A stretch of DNA of 17,303 nucleotides, from NCBI GenBank assembly GCA_934725835.1, contig CAKVCR010000024.1, positions 1 through 17,303 of the forward strand, written 5' to 3'. The stretch comes from an uncultured Odoribacter sp. GTDB taxonomy: Bacteria > Bacteroidota > Bacteroidia > Bacteroidales > Marinifilaceae. Under the pieces are notes generated by a model, which worked only from the letters and a program-made list of their open reading frames with translations, did no database searches and was not told where the DNA came from. Below are positions 9,801 through 17,081 of this stretch, piece by piece; the stretch's first letter is position 1, and every line of letters starts with the position of its first letter. The position numbers and the translations under genes were made by a program.

Positions 9801-9911
9801 GTCGGAGGAGACTATCGTTCCACAAATCGTTCTTTGTTGTGCAACTGCTTGTAGAGATATTATTCCCAATAGAAAAAGAATAATAAATTTCATTTTAATA
9901 ATCTGTTTCAT
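6840..9911 (-). CDS. SusC/RagA-family TonB-dependent outer-membrane transporter, no STN domain
   Basis: This 1023-residue outer-membrane barrel imports the substrate captured by the downstream SusD, powered by TonB. The N-terminus is a signal peptide (MKFIILFLLGIISLQAVAQ) with cleavage likely after AQ near residue 25; a second possible start is M7 (position 9893). A carboxypeptidase-regulatory-like beta-sandwich domain follows at about 28-101 (GTVTDVNGKYTL). Next come a TonB-box-like segment MELDDVVVTGYG (105-116) and the plug (about 120-260), with the family signatures PLFVIDGIP and KDAAAASLYGSRAANG. The rest is beta-barrel, ending in a terminal Phe (SFGAQLTF). There is no STN signalling domain before the sandwich, so this protein is not expected to signal to an anti-sigma factor by itself. 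It is transcribed divergently from the sigma-factor locus and co-transcribed with the SusD gene 20 bp downstream. Confidence 0.96.
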   Translation of the reverse strand: MKQIIKMKFIILFLLGIISLQAVAQQRTICGTIVSSDGNEPLIGATITVKGAETRGTVTDVNGKYTLQIEAKDKILVVSYLGMKTQYLKVPASNKLDIILNPENMELDDVVVTGYGNFTKSSFTGSANTLKGDLMKNIPVVSVEQKLQGLTTGVNITSSSGQPGANQNIRIRGMGSFNASQEPLFVIDGIPVSSGSLSTGGADAAYMNNSKTNIMSTINPSDIENITIIKDAAAASLYGSRAANGVILITTKRGQAGKARVTFNASAGFSNAAVNFRPTLNGDQRYELLYEGLVNAAIDNQMEKPQEYANTEIGKYAYKPSMGYTNWRNELLRTALQQNYEASVSGGNAKSTYYLSLGYNNQEGLAKNSSLDRYSVRLNLTHKVGKIAEVGANMMFSQMNQEMNEERGSAINPFLDVAGLLNPSMTIRDKNGNFIGISEDDTMNPLRDILTDYNRTRMSRVFSTGYASIEPIKGLKIKETLSYDYNIQKDSRYLNPLSSSGIKTSNGAQTAKGFIEYGKLISSTSINYIHTFAGRHNLDILAAYEIEDYKMDKAIGEKSKLPSDQLTAPDNAAVLNSFISSPQGYRMLSYVSRLNYDFDSRYYLAGSFRRDGSSRLSPDNRWGNFWSVSAMWHISNEHFMKPIKNILSDLKIRASYGVNGNQPGAYYGYMGLYSYSQNYMGQSGSFESSMPNNNLGWEKNYNLNIGLDLAFLNRIFLSVEYYNRDTKDLLYNRPISATTGFTNYLANVGQLNNKGIEVELRTLNFVKNNFNWTTVINLSHNKNKIISLNNELEQSIEGNWKIHKIGLPYHTFYVKEFAGINIENGLAEYYMNTPLDNGDIDRSLTTDASKATSIPYKSVDPKVSGGITNLLSYRWFDLNFTFTYSLGGYSFDKMGTMLENGGEKIYSSRYNLPIYMMDRWQKPGDRTNIPRFSYANKSTVSNSSRYIHSTDHLRLKNLTLGFTFPNEWTSKIKIENARIYFSGSNLLTWAKWKQYDPEVPVHGEVWCEAPAMRTFSFGAQLTF

Positions 9912-9990
9912 ACATAAATATTTTTAGAATACCTAGTTATTAAAAAACAGACCATTTGTTTGTTTATAAGATATTTTTTTGTAAGTTGTT

Positions 9991-10021
9991 GAAATATAGT
10001 GTGATGTTTTTTGATTGCAAT
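9991..10021 (-). promoter_or_regulatory. Candidate promoter for the minus-strand susCD pair
   Basis: Reading the minus strand, ATTG (complement of 10018-10021) lies 19 nt upstream of TATATTTC (complement of 9991-9998). The Bacteroides primary-sigma consensus is TTTG at -33 and TAnnTTTG at -7 with a spacer of about 19-20. Each element has one mismatch. It would give a leader of roughly 75 nt before the SusC start. In such AT-rich DNA, chance matches are likely, so this is tentative. Confidence 0.35.
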
Positions 10022-10041
10022 ATACTTGCAAAGAAGTTGAA

Positions 10042-10079
10042 TGTAGAATCGTTCCTCATTCTGTAGAATAATTCTACAG
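10042..10079. promoter_or_regulatory. Triple TGTAGAAT repeat with perfect palindrome, candidate operator
   Basis: TGTAGAAT occurs at 10042-10049 and again at 10062-10069, exactly 20 bp apart or about two helical turns. Its inverted copy ATTCTACA lies at 10071-10078. The last two form the perfect inverted repeat CTGTAGAAT-A-ATTCTACAG (10061-10079). The array lies in the divergent region between two import operons, just upstream of candidate promoter elements on both sides. This is the geometry of a dimeric regulator site with an auxiliary half-site. No regulator is identified, and a structured leader RNA is an alternative. Confidence 0.5.
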
Positions 10080-10085
10080 GGTTGC

Positions 10086-10118
10086 TTTGAAAATACTATC
10101 GTGAAAATAGAAAGTTTG
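10086..10118 (+). promoter_or_regulatory. Candidate promoter for the sigma-factor gene
   Basis: TTTG at 10086-10089 could act as the -33 element, and AAAGTTTG at 10111-10118 could match the nnTTTG part of the Bacteroides -7 element, with a 21-nt spacer. The TA of the -7 consensus is missing, so the match is partial. It begins 7 bp after the palindrome and ends 56 bp before the chosen ATG, which is a plausible placement. Confidence 0.25.
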
Positions 10119-10174
10119 TGATTCCAATAGTATTACTTATATTTGCTGGGAATTCTGCTCAATGGACGGTTGTG

Positions 10175-10729
10175 ATGCTAAATAATAAAAGATTTATAGA
10201 GGACATTAACAAAAAAAAGACATGTGCGTGGCGTGCATTATACCGTCATCTGTTTGGGAGTTTATGCAATTACTCTGCGGAAATTTCAAAGGATGCTGAA
10301 GCGGCCAATGACATTGTGCAGGAGTGTCTGATTTCTGTCTGGCGTTCTGACCTGTTTTTTTCCTCCTCGCGCAGCCTTGTCACTTATTTATACAAAGCGG
10401 TATATCACAATACGCTTAAATATATTCGCGACAAACAGACCGATTTGGATAGATTGGAAAAGTACCAGCAGGAATGTATGTCTGAAGAAGATGCCATTTA
10501 TCAAGCGATAGAAGAGGAGCTGATTAATCAATTGCGTATGGCTATCGAGCAACTTCCGGAACAGCGCAGACGGGTGTTGCAACTCAGTATGGATGGGAAA
10601 ACTGTTGCAGATATTGCAAGCTTGCTGCAAATCAGCGAAAATACCGTAAAAACACAAAAGAAACGGGCATACGCATACATAAAAAAAGTGTTGGGAACAC
10701 GTTATTTTCTATTCTTGCTTTTGTTTTGA
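10175..10729 (+). CDS. ECF-type RNA polymerase sigma factor (FecI-like)
   Basis: This is a 184-residue extracytoplasmic-function sigma factor that would direct RNA polymerase to import-gene promoters once released by the FecR protein encoded next. Sigma region 2 lies around residues 20-85, with the motif AEAANDIVQECLISVW (41-56) and a following region-2.4-like helix (YLYKAVYHNTLKYIRD). Region 4 is at about 122-172: EQLPEQRRRVLQLSMDGKT, followed by the helix-turn-helix VADIASLLQISENTVKTQ. The frame opens upstream with a GTG at 10118, but those 19 residues are hydrophobic and unlike any sigma N-terminus. ATG 10175 gives the usual MxNNKxF-type start and normal length. The tail ends in an unusual hydrophobic run, YFLFLLLF. 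An 80-bp gap separates it from the anti-sigma gene. Confidence 0.93.
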   Translation: MLNNKRFIEDINKKKTCAWRALYRHLFGSLCNYSAEISKDAEAANDIVQECLISVWRSDLFFSSSRSLVTYLYKAVYHNTLKYIRDKQTDLDRLEKYQQECMSEEDAIYQAIEEELINQLRMAIEQLPEQRRRVLQLSMDGKTVADIASLLQISENTVKTQKKRAYAYIKKVLGTRYFLFLLLF

Positions 10730-10747
10730 CTTCATTGCTTCCTTTTT

Positions 10748-10777
10748 TTTCTCTTTTCTGTCACCCGAAAAGAGGAA
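10748..10777 (+). promoter_or_regulatory. Hairpin in the sigma/anti-sigma gap
   Basis: CTCTTTTC (10751-10758) pairs perfectly with GAAAAGAG (10767-10774) across an 8-nt loop. Three more pairs (T10750-G10775 wobble, T10749-A10776, T10748-A10777) bring the stem to about 11 bp. A run of eight T precedes the C that begins the inner stem. The run lies before the hairpin rather than after it, so this does not fit a standard intrinsic terminator on the plus strand. It may be an RNA processing or stability element or a partial attenuator that sets the sigma to anti-sigma ratio; that role is inferred. Confidence 0.35.
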
Positions 10778-10809
10778 TTATGGACTATATATAAAATTTT
10801 GTCATAAGA

Positions 10810-11949
10810 ATGAAAACAAGCTGGAACTCTTTTATACCGAAATTGGAGCAATTACTCCGGCGATTCACAGAAAATACGGATTCTTCTGCGGATGATGCCC
10901 GTTTGGATATATTGTATCAAAAAATACAGTCAGATGGTTATTTGAGAAAAAAGATTCAAGATCAAGAGCGATTTGATTGTCAAAAGGCTGAGGCAGATTT
11001 TCTTGCGGTAATCAAGCCTCGCAACAATAGACGTATTATATGGCGTTGGGCAGCTGCTTTATTACTGCCATTAGGTGTTGCAGTCGGATTGTTTTTCTCC
11101 AATGATATGAATGAGCAACAGCAAATCTGTGAGAATGCTCAAGAATCATTGAATCCCGAACACGTTTATTTGTTGACATCCACTCAACATAGATATAACT
11201 TGGACGTTGACTCTCTACCGGTAGATATAGAAAGCCGTATTCAATCCAACGGGAATGAAATTCATTATGCCGGTACAGGTGATGAGGAAGAAGAGGAGGC
11301 AGAAGCAGAAATTCACACATTGGTCGTACCGCGGGGAGGAGAGTATAGCATAATTCTTTCAGACAGTACACAGGTGTGGCTGAATTCTGATTCTCGTATA
11401 AGTTATCCAGTGCATTTCTCGGGGAATATGCGAGAGGTGTATATCAGCGGAGAGGGTTATTTCAAGGTGACTAAACGAACAGGTAAACCATTCATCGTCA
11501 ATACCGATAGAGGTGCCGTCACTGTGTGGGGAACAGAATTTAATGTAGAAGCTTATGAGGACGAGGATACTTTTGTAACAACATTGGTAACTGGTAGTGT
11601 GTCCTGTACGCTGCCGGACGGAGAAAAGGTTATGCTTCGACCTCAGGAACAGTTAAGCTGTTCCAAGAATGGCAAACCGATAGTGCAAAGAGTGAATACA
11701 ATCTTTGCGTGCGGCTGGAAAGACGGGTTGTTTCATTTTAGGAATGAACGTATGGAAGATATTACACGACAATTGGTCCGATGGTTTGATATTGAAGTCC
11801 AATATTTGGATGAAGCAGCCAAAAACCTGCACTTCTCCGGCGATTTGAATAAGTTTCAGAATGTAGATACATTTATTCAAATGTTTAAGGGATGTGCCGA
11901 CCTTAATATCTGGTTTGAAAACAATGTACTTTATATAGAATCGATATAA
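10810..11949 (+). CDS. FecR-family anti-sigma factor / periplasmic signal receiver
   Basis: This single-pass inner-membrane anti-sigma factor of 379 residues binds the neighbouring ECF sigma factor in the cytoplasm and receives the signal from the STN-domain SusC in the periplasm. The layout is a charged cytoplasmic part (1-75), one TM helix (about 77-97, WRWAAALLLPLGVAVGLFF) and a periplasmic linker (98-168) with an acidic tract DEEEEEAEAE (158-167). The FecR domain follows at about 171-267 (VVPRGGEYSIILSDSTQVWLN, GEGYFKV, VWGTEFNVEAYED). The C-terminal domain at about 307-376 (FRNERMEDITRQLVRWFDIEVQY) matches the DUF4974 type seen after FecR in Bacteroidota. It lies between sigma and susC, in the order typical of such loci. 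No frame damage is visible. The acidic tract is a linker peculiarity not required by the family. Confidence 0.94.
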   Translation: MKTSWNSFIPKLEQLLRRFTENTDSSADDARLDILYQKIQSDGYLRKKIQDQERFDCQKAEADFLAVIKPRNNRRIIWRWAAALLLPLGVAVGLFFSNDMNEQQQICENAQESLNPEHVYLLTSTQHRYNLDVDSLPVDIESRIQSNGNEIHYAGTGDEEEEEAEAEIHTLVVPRGGEYSIILSDSTQVWLNSDSRISYPVHFSGNMREVYISGEGYFKVTKRTGKPFIVNTDRGAVTVWGTEFNVEAYEDEDTFVTTLVTGSVSCTLPDGEKVMLRPQEQLSCSKNGKPIVQRVNTIFACGWKDGLFHFRNERMEDITRQLVRWFDIEVQYLDEAAKNLHFSGDLNKFQNVDTFIQMFKGCADLNIWFENNVLYIESI

Positions 11950-11974
11950 TTAGTATTAATTTTAACTATAGAGC

Positions 11975-14900
11975 ATGAAAAGAATGTTTTTAATTAAGTT
12001 CTGGCTTGTTATGACCTTATTTTGGTTGCAACCGATTTATGCCCAAGCAAAGCGGATAGTGTTGGATTTGTCCAACAAGACTTTTCCTGAAGCAGTCGAA
12101 ATTTTCAGTCAAGAGACAGGAACAAAATTCTTGTACAATCAAGAAAAAATTCGTGTTCAACGGAGTGGGACGTTGAAAATAGATGCAGAAAACACAGAGA
12201 CTGCAATTGCCGAATTTCTAAAGGCATACAAGTTTACCTACACTTTTGTTGATGATGTTGTCGTGATTAACGACCTTCCCCAAACCGACAATCCGGTTAA
12301 ACGCAAAATTACAGGGCGAGTTACAGACAAGGCCGGGAATCCTCTTCCTGGAGTAAGTGTTATCCGTAAAGGTACTTCGGTTGGTATTACAACCGATGTG
12401 AATGGTAATTTCTCCATGATGCTAACCGGTGAAGGTCCGATAACTTTGTTGTTTTCTTTTATCGGAATGGAAACGAAAGAGGTTGTTTGCAAAGACGAAA
12501 AGCCGTTGAAAGTTGTCTTGGAAGAGACTACCTTAGCTTTGGACGAAGTTATTGTAGACGGAGGGTATCAACAGTTGCCCCGTAAGGATATGGTTGGTTC
12601 TTTTACCACGGTAAAGGCAGATGATATTCGTCAGCATGCCTACACGAGTATTGACCAGATGTTGCAGGGACGTATAGCCGGTTTGGTGGCAGTCAACAAC
12701 TCCTCCCGTGTGGGGCGTGCACCCAAATTGATTATCCGAGGTGTATCTACCTTGTTGGGAAATACTGATCCTCTTTGGGTTGTAGATGGAATTATTCAGC
12801 CGGATCCTCTACCTTTTAATGCTACCGATGCTTTGACTGCTGACCTTTCACAGATGGTGGCCAGCCAAGTGTCTTGGTTGAATCCTGCAGATATTGAAAG
12901 TGTCACAGTGTTGAAAGACGCTTCAGCAACAGCTGTCTACGGTTCGAAAGCATCCAATGGAGTCATCGTGGTTACCACCAAGAAAGGGAAGGCTGATCAT
13001 TTGAGCGTAAACTATAATTTGACGATGGGTGTTCGATTCCGTCCTAATTATGGTCAGTTTGACTTTATGAATTCGCAGGAGCGTATCCGTTTCAGTAAGG
13101 AGGCTTACGATGCAGGAGCTCGCTATCAGCATGAACCGTATCCGCAAACGAGTACTTATGAAGGCTTGATGTTTTTACTGAACAATAATACTATCAATGA
13201 AGAGTTCTACAGCAAGCAGGTCGGCTGGTTGGAAACTGTCAATACCGACTGGTTCAAATTGCTGACTCGTAATTCTTTTAACCATAATCACAATTTGAGT
13301 ATTTCAGGTGGTAGTCAGAAGAGTACTTACACAGCATCTTTTTCTTATAGTAACAGCAAAGGAGTTGAAATCGGCAATGATGCAGATCAGTTCAATGTGC
13401 GTTTGGGCTTTAACTCAGAATTGACAGAACGACTCAGACTGAATATGAGTATGAACGGATCTATCAGTAATTCCTATGGTTTTGGAGCAGGAGTCAATCC
13501 TATGAGTTATGCAACAAGCACATCTCGAGCTCTACCGGCATACGACCAAAACGGAGACTTACTATATTACCTTTCTCTATATAATTATAAATACAACAGA
13601 TTCCCGGTTGCTTTGGGTTATAATATTTTGAACGAGCGAGATAACAGTTATGCCAGGATGAAGAATAACCGTTTCGATGCATCTTTGAATATTAACTATA
13701 AAATTATGCCTTGGGTAAGCTATCAATTGGTGGGCGGTATATCTTCGGGTTCGTCTGATTCCCGGTCGTATGTCGGAGAACAAACTAATTACATTGCTCG
13801 TAACTATAGAGGATATGACTATGGCACGGAGGAGGTGAACAGCACAAAATTCAAAGCAGCAGCATTGCCTTATGGCGGAGAACTTTATACCTCTGATTCT
13901 AAAAGCATCAGCTATAATATGCAGCATAAACTCGTTTTCTCTCATAATTTTGATGAGGGTCACCGTCTGAATGCCATGGTGGCAGCAGAAATCCGTTCTA
14001 CGACATACCGTCGTGGCTCCAATACAGTATGGGGATTTGTTCCAGAGCGGGGCGAAAAAATTATGCAACCGACTCCTCCTGGGAAATTGGAACCTATTGA
14101 AATGGCTGTTGCCAAAGATGATTGGGGATTGTTGAAAGCCATTTACAATGGGAAATGGGCTTCTACTCAGAGAACCGATAATTATTTCTCTTTCTTTGCT
14201 ACTTTGGCCTACTCATTTAAAGATCGTTACGTGTTAAATGCCAATGTGCGTAATGATGTTTCCAATAGATTTGGTCAGGATGTAAACAAACGTTTTGACC
14301 CGACTTATTCATTCGGCCTGTCATGGCGATTGGGAGAAGAGGCTTTCATCAAAGATTATATCAGTTGGATTAATCAATTGAATGTGAGAGGAACTTTCGG
14401 TATTCAAGGTAATGTTGTCAACAGTATCAGTCCTGAATTGATTTTGTCGCATGGAGGAGTTCATTCAAACTATAATGAGTACTTTACCTTGATTAGTAGT
14501 CTTCCTAACCCTCTGTTGAAGTGGGAACGTACCAAGACTTGGAACTTAGGATTGGATATTCAGATGCTCGAAGGAATCTCTATGACATTGGAGTATTACG
14601 GGCGTCGCTCAAATGCCATTGTCGACCAGGATGTTTCACAGGAATATGGTGTGGCAACCATGAAATTGAATGGAGGTTTGATAAAAAATCATGGAGTGGA
14701 ATATTCTATTAATTTTACTCCTTATAAGCGTGATAATTTTGTATGGACTATCGGCATCAATGCTTCCAAGAACTGGAATAAAGCAGCAAGCGACAGCAAA
14801 ATGACCGGAGAAAATAAAATCAATAAAGGAGACTTTTTGGCAGGCAATAGTAGCCGTCTGGTGAAAAAGGGTTATCCAATCAATAGTTTCTGGTCGTTCT

Positions 14901-15547
14901 CTTTTGCCGGTTTGGAGCATGAGACCGGATATCCAACGTTTAATAAGTTGGAATACGAACAAACAGATCCTAATGTTGACCCGTCGACTTTTTTGGTGTA
15001 TTCAGGTCCATTAGACCCGTTCTTTACCGGAGGTCTCAATACCAGTATTCGTTGGCATTCATTTTCTTTGTCGGCTAATTTTTCAGCTCTTCTCGGAGGA
15101 AAGAAACGTTTGATGAATCCATACGAAAATTTCAGAGCCGGTCTGATTCCGGATCCGGATGTCAATTTTTCTCGTATGCTGAATGACCGTTGGAAGAAAC
15201 CGGGAGATGAAGCCCATACCATTATCCCTGCTTTGTGGACAGATGTTGTTAGGGATATCAGCATGACACTTCCGGATGGATTGCCAAAATCTATTTATGA
15301 AATGTGGGGATTATCGGACGCAATGGTTGTTAATGCATCTTTCTTACGTTGTAATCAGATAGCATTAAGCTGGAGAATGGACCCCAAACTTTGTAGAAAA
15401 TTCGGTGCTACAAGTTTCTCTATTAACGCTTCTGTCAGCAATGTATTTGTGATTGCAAGCAAGCGATTCAATGGTTTTGACCCTGAATTGTCGGACAATA
15501 GTGTAATGCCACGGATGTTCTCTTTTGGATTTAATGTTGGATTTTAA
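11975..15547 (+). CDS. SusC/RagA-family TonB-dependent transducer with N-terminal STN domain
   Basis: This is a TonB-dependent outer-membrane transporter of 1190 residues that also signals. A signal peptide (about 1-25, ending IYAQA) is followed by an STN domain (about 27-98, IVLDLSNKTFPEAVEIFSQE to VVVINDL), the periplasmic module that contacts FecR in FecA-type signalling. A carboxypeptidase-regulatory-like sandwich (111-182), a TonB-box-like segment LDEVIVDGGYQ (189-199, where the common form is VVVTGYG) and the plug (about 205-340) follow. The plug has PLWVVDGII and LKDASATAVYGSKASNGVIVVTT. The rest is beta-barrel ending in Phe (SFGFNVGF). It starts 25 bp after the FecR stop and is followed by SusD after 11 bp, so one operon is likely. 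The extra length compared with the divergent SusC (1023 aa) comes largely from the STN domain and barrel loops. Confidence 0.96.
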   Translation: MKRMFLIKFWLVMTLFWLQPIYAQAKRIVLDLSNKTFPEAVEIFSQETGTKFLYNQEKIRVQRSGTLKIDAENTETAIAEFLKAYKFTYTFVDDVVVINDLPQTDNPVKRKITGRVTDKAGNPLPGVSVIRKGTSVGITTDVNGNFSMMLTGEGPITLLFSFIGMETKEVVCKDEKPLKVVLEETTLALDEVIVDGGYQQLPRKDMVGSFTTVKADDIRQHAYTSIDQMLQGRIAGLVAVNNSSRVGRAPKLIIRGVSTLLGNTDPLWVVDGIIQPDPLPFNATDALTADLSQMVASQVSWLNPADIESVTVLKDASATAVYGSKASNGVIVVTTKKGKADHLSVNYNLTMGVRFRPNYGQFDFMNSQERIRFSKEAYDAGARYQHEPYPQTSTYEGLMFLLNNNTINEEFYSKQVGWLETVNTDWFKLLTRNSFNHNHNLSISGGSQKSTYTASFSYSNSKGVEIGNDADQFNVRLGFNSELTERLRLNMSMNGSISNSYGFGAGVNPMSYATSTSRALPAYDQNGDLLYYLSLYNYKYNRFPVALGYNILNERDNSYARMKNNRFDASLNINYKIMPWVSYQLVGGISSGSSDSRSYVGEQTNYIARNYRGYDYGTEEVNSTKFKAAALPYGGELYTSDSKSISYNMQHKLVFSHNFDEGHRLNAMVAAEIRSTTYRRGSNTVWGFVPERGEKIMQPTPPGKLEPIEMAVAKDDWGLLKAIYNGKWASTQRTDNYFSFFATLAYSFKDRYVLNANVRNDVSNRFGQDVNKRFDPTYSFGLSWRLGEEAFIKDYISWINQLNVRGTFGIQGNVVNSISPELILSHGGVHSNYNEYFTLISSLPNPLLKWERTKTWNLGLDIQMLEGISMTLEYYGRRSNAIVDQDVSQEYGVATMKLNGGLIKNHGVEYSINFTPYKRDNFVWTIGINASKNWNKAASDSKMTGENKINKGDFLAGNSSRLVKKGYPINSFWSFSFAGLEHETGYPTFNKLEYEQTDPNVDPSTFLVYSGPLDPFFTGGLNTSIRWHSFSLSANFSALLGGKKRLMNPYENFRAGLIPDPDVNFSRMLNDRWKKPGDEAHTIIPALWTDVVRDISMTLPDGLPKSIYEMWGLSDAMVVNASFLRCNQIALSWRMDPKLCRKFGATSFSINASVSNVFVIASKRFNGFDPELSDNSVMPRMFSFGFNVGF

Positions 15548-15558
15548 AGTAGCTTGAC

Positions 15559-17076
15559 ATGAAAAATAAACTATTGATAATACTATTTGTTACTGCGCTT
15601 AGTACGGCTTGCGGTGATTTTTTAGAACCCAAATCAAAGAGTGAATTTGTGCCTAAGGACATTACTTCGCTTAATGAACTTTTGCTTGGAGAAGCCTATC
15701 CTACTACAGATTACTCCATGATAAATATTTTTTTAGGTTTGTTGGATGATGACGTGAATACTACAAAATACTACGAACCGAATCAAGGACAAAGCTATGA
15801 TTCTTATTATGCCGTATTTACTTGGCAACCGAATATGTACGAAGTGTTTAAGGACAAGGGATTTAATGACAGAAATACAAATCTATATCTATCGCACTAT
15901 CAAAAGATTCGAGGAGCCAATGCAGTATTGGATTATATGGAGACTGTCAGTGGCAGCGAAGATGATATGAAGAATGTGGAAGCACAAGCGTTAGCTCTGC
16001 GCTCGTTTTTCTACTTCCAGCTGGTTAATATTTTCGGACAGCCATATTGTGACTATAAAGATGGCTTGGGAGTGCCTTTAAGACTTACCAGTGAAGTGGT
16101 GGCTGAACTTCCAAACCGTGCAACGGTCAGTGAAGTTTATGAGCAAATTATCTCAGACTTACAGAGAGCAGAAGCTCTTTATTCTTCTTTACCACAAAAA
16201 ATGCAGTGGAAAGCAAATTATAGAACAAGTCTTCCTATGGTTCAATTATTGCTTTCACGTTGTTATCTTTATACAGAACAATGGGATATGGCTGCTAAAT
16301 ATGCTAAAAAGGTAATGGATAATCCTCAGTTTGCTTTATTCGATTTGAATGGAATGACAGATGAATATGCCGTTTATCATCAATATGCCAATACTGAAAC
16401 TATCTGGCCTTACGGGAATGTTGACGATTATACAATGTGGGTGCTTATAACTAGTGGTGTAACTCAAGGAAAAGAAACTTATCACATTTTTAAAGCTTCA
16501 GATGATTTGGTGAACAGCTATGAGGAAAATGACTTGCGCAGAACAAAATATCTGATTCCTGAGAGATATGCAACAAATGGCGAGTACGTTTTACAAGCAT
16601 TTGGCAAACTGGAAGTCGGTGATGAGAATAAACTTCCTCTGACAGGTTTTAGATATGCTCGCAGCTTTAGATTATCCGAAGCTTATTTGAACTATGCAGA
16701 AGCCAATGCCATGCTCTATCAAAAAGGAGACGCTGCAGCTTGCACAGCTGCACAGCAGGCATTGACAGATTTACGTTCGAAACGTATGACTACTGCCGGG
16801 GAGGCAACTGTCGATATTAGCGATGCTGAAGAGTTGATTAATTTTACTCGTGAAGAACGCCGCCGGGAACTTTGCTTTGAAAATCACCGTTGGTTTGACC
16901 TAAGACGTTATGGAATGCCTGAAATTAAACATACTTGGCATGCAAGTCCGACAGATGTCAAGACTTATACATTACAAGCGAAAGACCATGCATATACCAT
17001 CCCATTGCCTCCAAGCGCACTGGAACAACACACTGGACTAAAACAAAATCCATTAGCCCCTAAAAGAACCAATTAA
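15559..17076 (+). CDS. SusD/RagB-family outer-membrane lipoprotein (sigma-linked pair)
   Basis: This 505-residue surface lipoprotein is the lid partner of the STN-type SusC encoded 11 bp upstream. The signal peptide MKNKLLIILFVTALSTAC ends in lipobox LSTA|C with Cys18, followed by GDFLEPKSKSEF, a typical SusD entry. The N-terminal helical part includes the stretch VEAQALALRSFFYFQLVNIFGQPY, equivalent to the SusD TPR helices. The C-terminal part contains RLSEAYLNYAEANAM and TREERRRELCFENHRWFDLRRYGMP, strong SusD/RagB signatures. Overall it is clearly diverged from the SusD encoded at 5323-6819, so the two pairs are not a recent duplication. The ligand cannot be deduced. A further lipoprotein gene begins 5 bp after its stop, implying one transcript. 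Confidence 0.96.
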   Translation: MKNKLLIILFVTALSTACGDFLEPKSKSEFVPKDITSLNELLLGEAYPTTDYSMINIFLGLLDDDVNTTKYYEPNQGQSYDSYYAVFTWQPNMYEVFKDKGFNDRNTNLYLSHYQKIRGANAVLDYMETVSGSEDDMKNVEAQALALRSFFYFQLVNIFGQPYCDYKDGLGVPLRLTSEVVAELPNRATVSEVYEQIISDLQRAEALYSSLPQKMQWKANYRTSLPMVQLLLSRCYLYTEQWDMAAKYAKKVMDNPQFALFDLNGMTDEYAVYHQYANTETIWPYGNVDDYTMWVLITSGVTQGKETYHIFKASDDLVNSYEENDLRRTKYLIPERYATNGEYVLQAFGKLEVGDENKLPLTGFRYARSFRLSEAYLNYAEANAMLYQKGDAAACTAAQQALTDLRSKRMTTAGEATVDISDAEELINFTREERRRELCFENHRWFDLRRYGMPEIKHTWHASPTDVKTYTLQAKDHAYTIPLPPSALEQHTGLKQNPLAPKRTN

Positions 17077-17081
17077 TATCA

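Noticed and set aside
10118..10174. GTG-initiated N-terminal extension of the sigma factor
   Set aside because: The 19 extra residues are hydrophobic and unlike sigma-factor N-termini; ATG at 10175 gives the normal family start and length, and the extension would run through the candidate promoter end.
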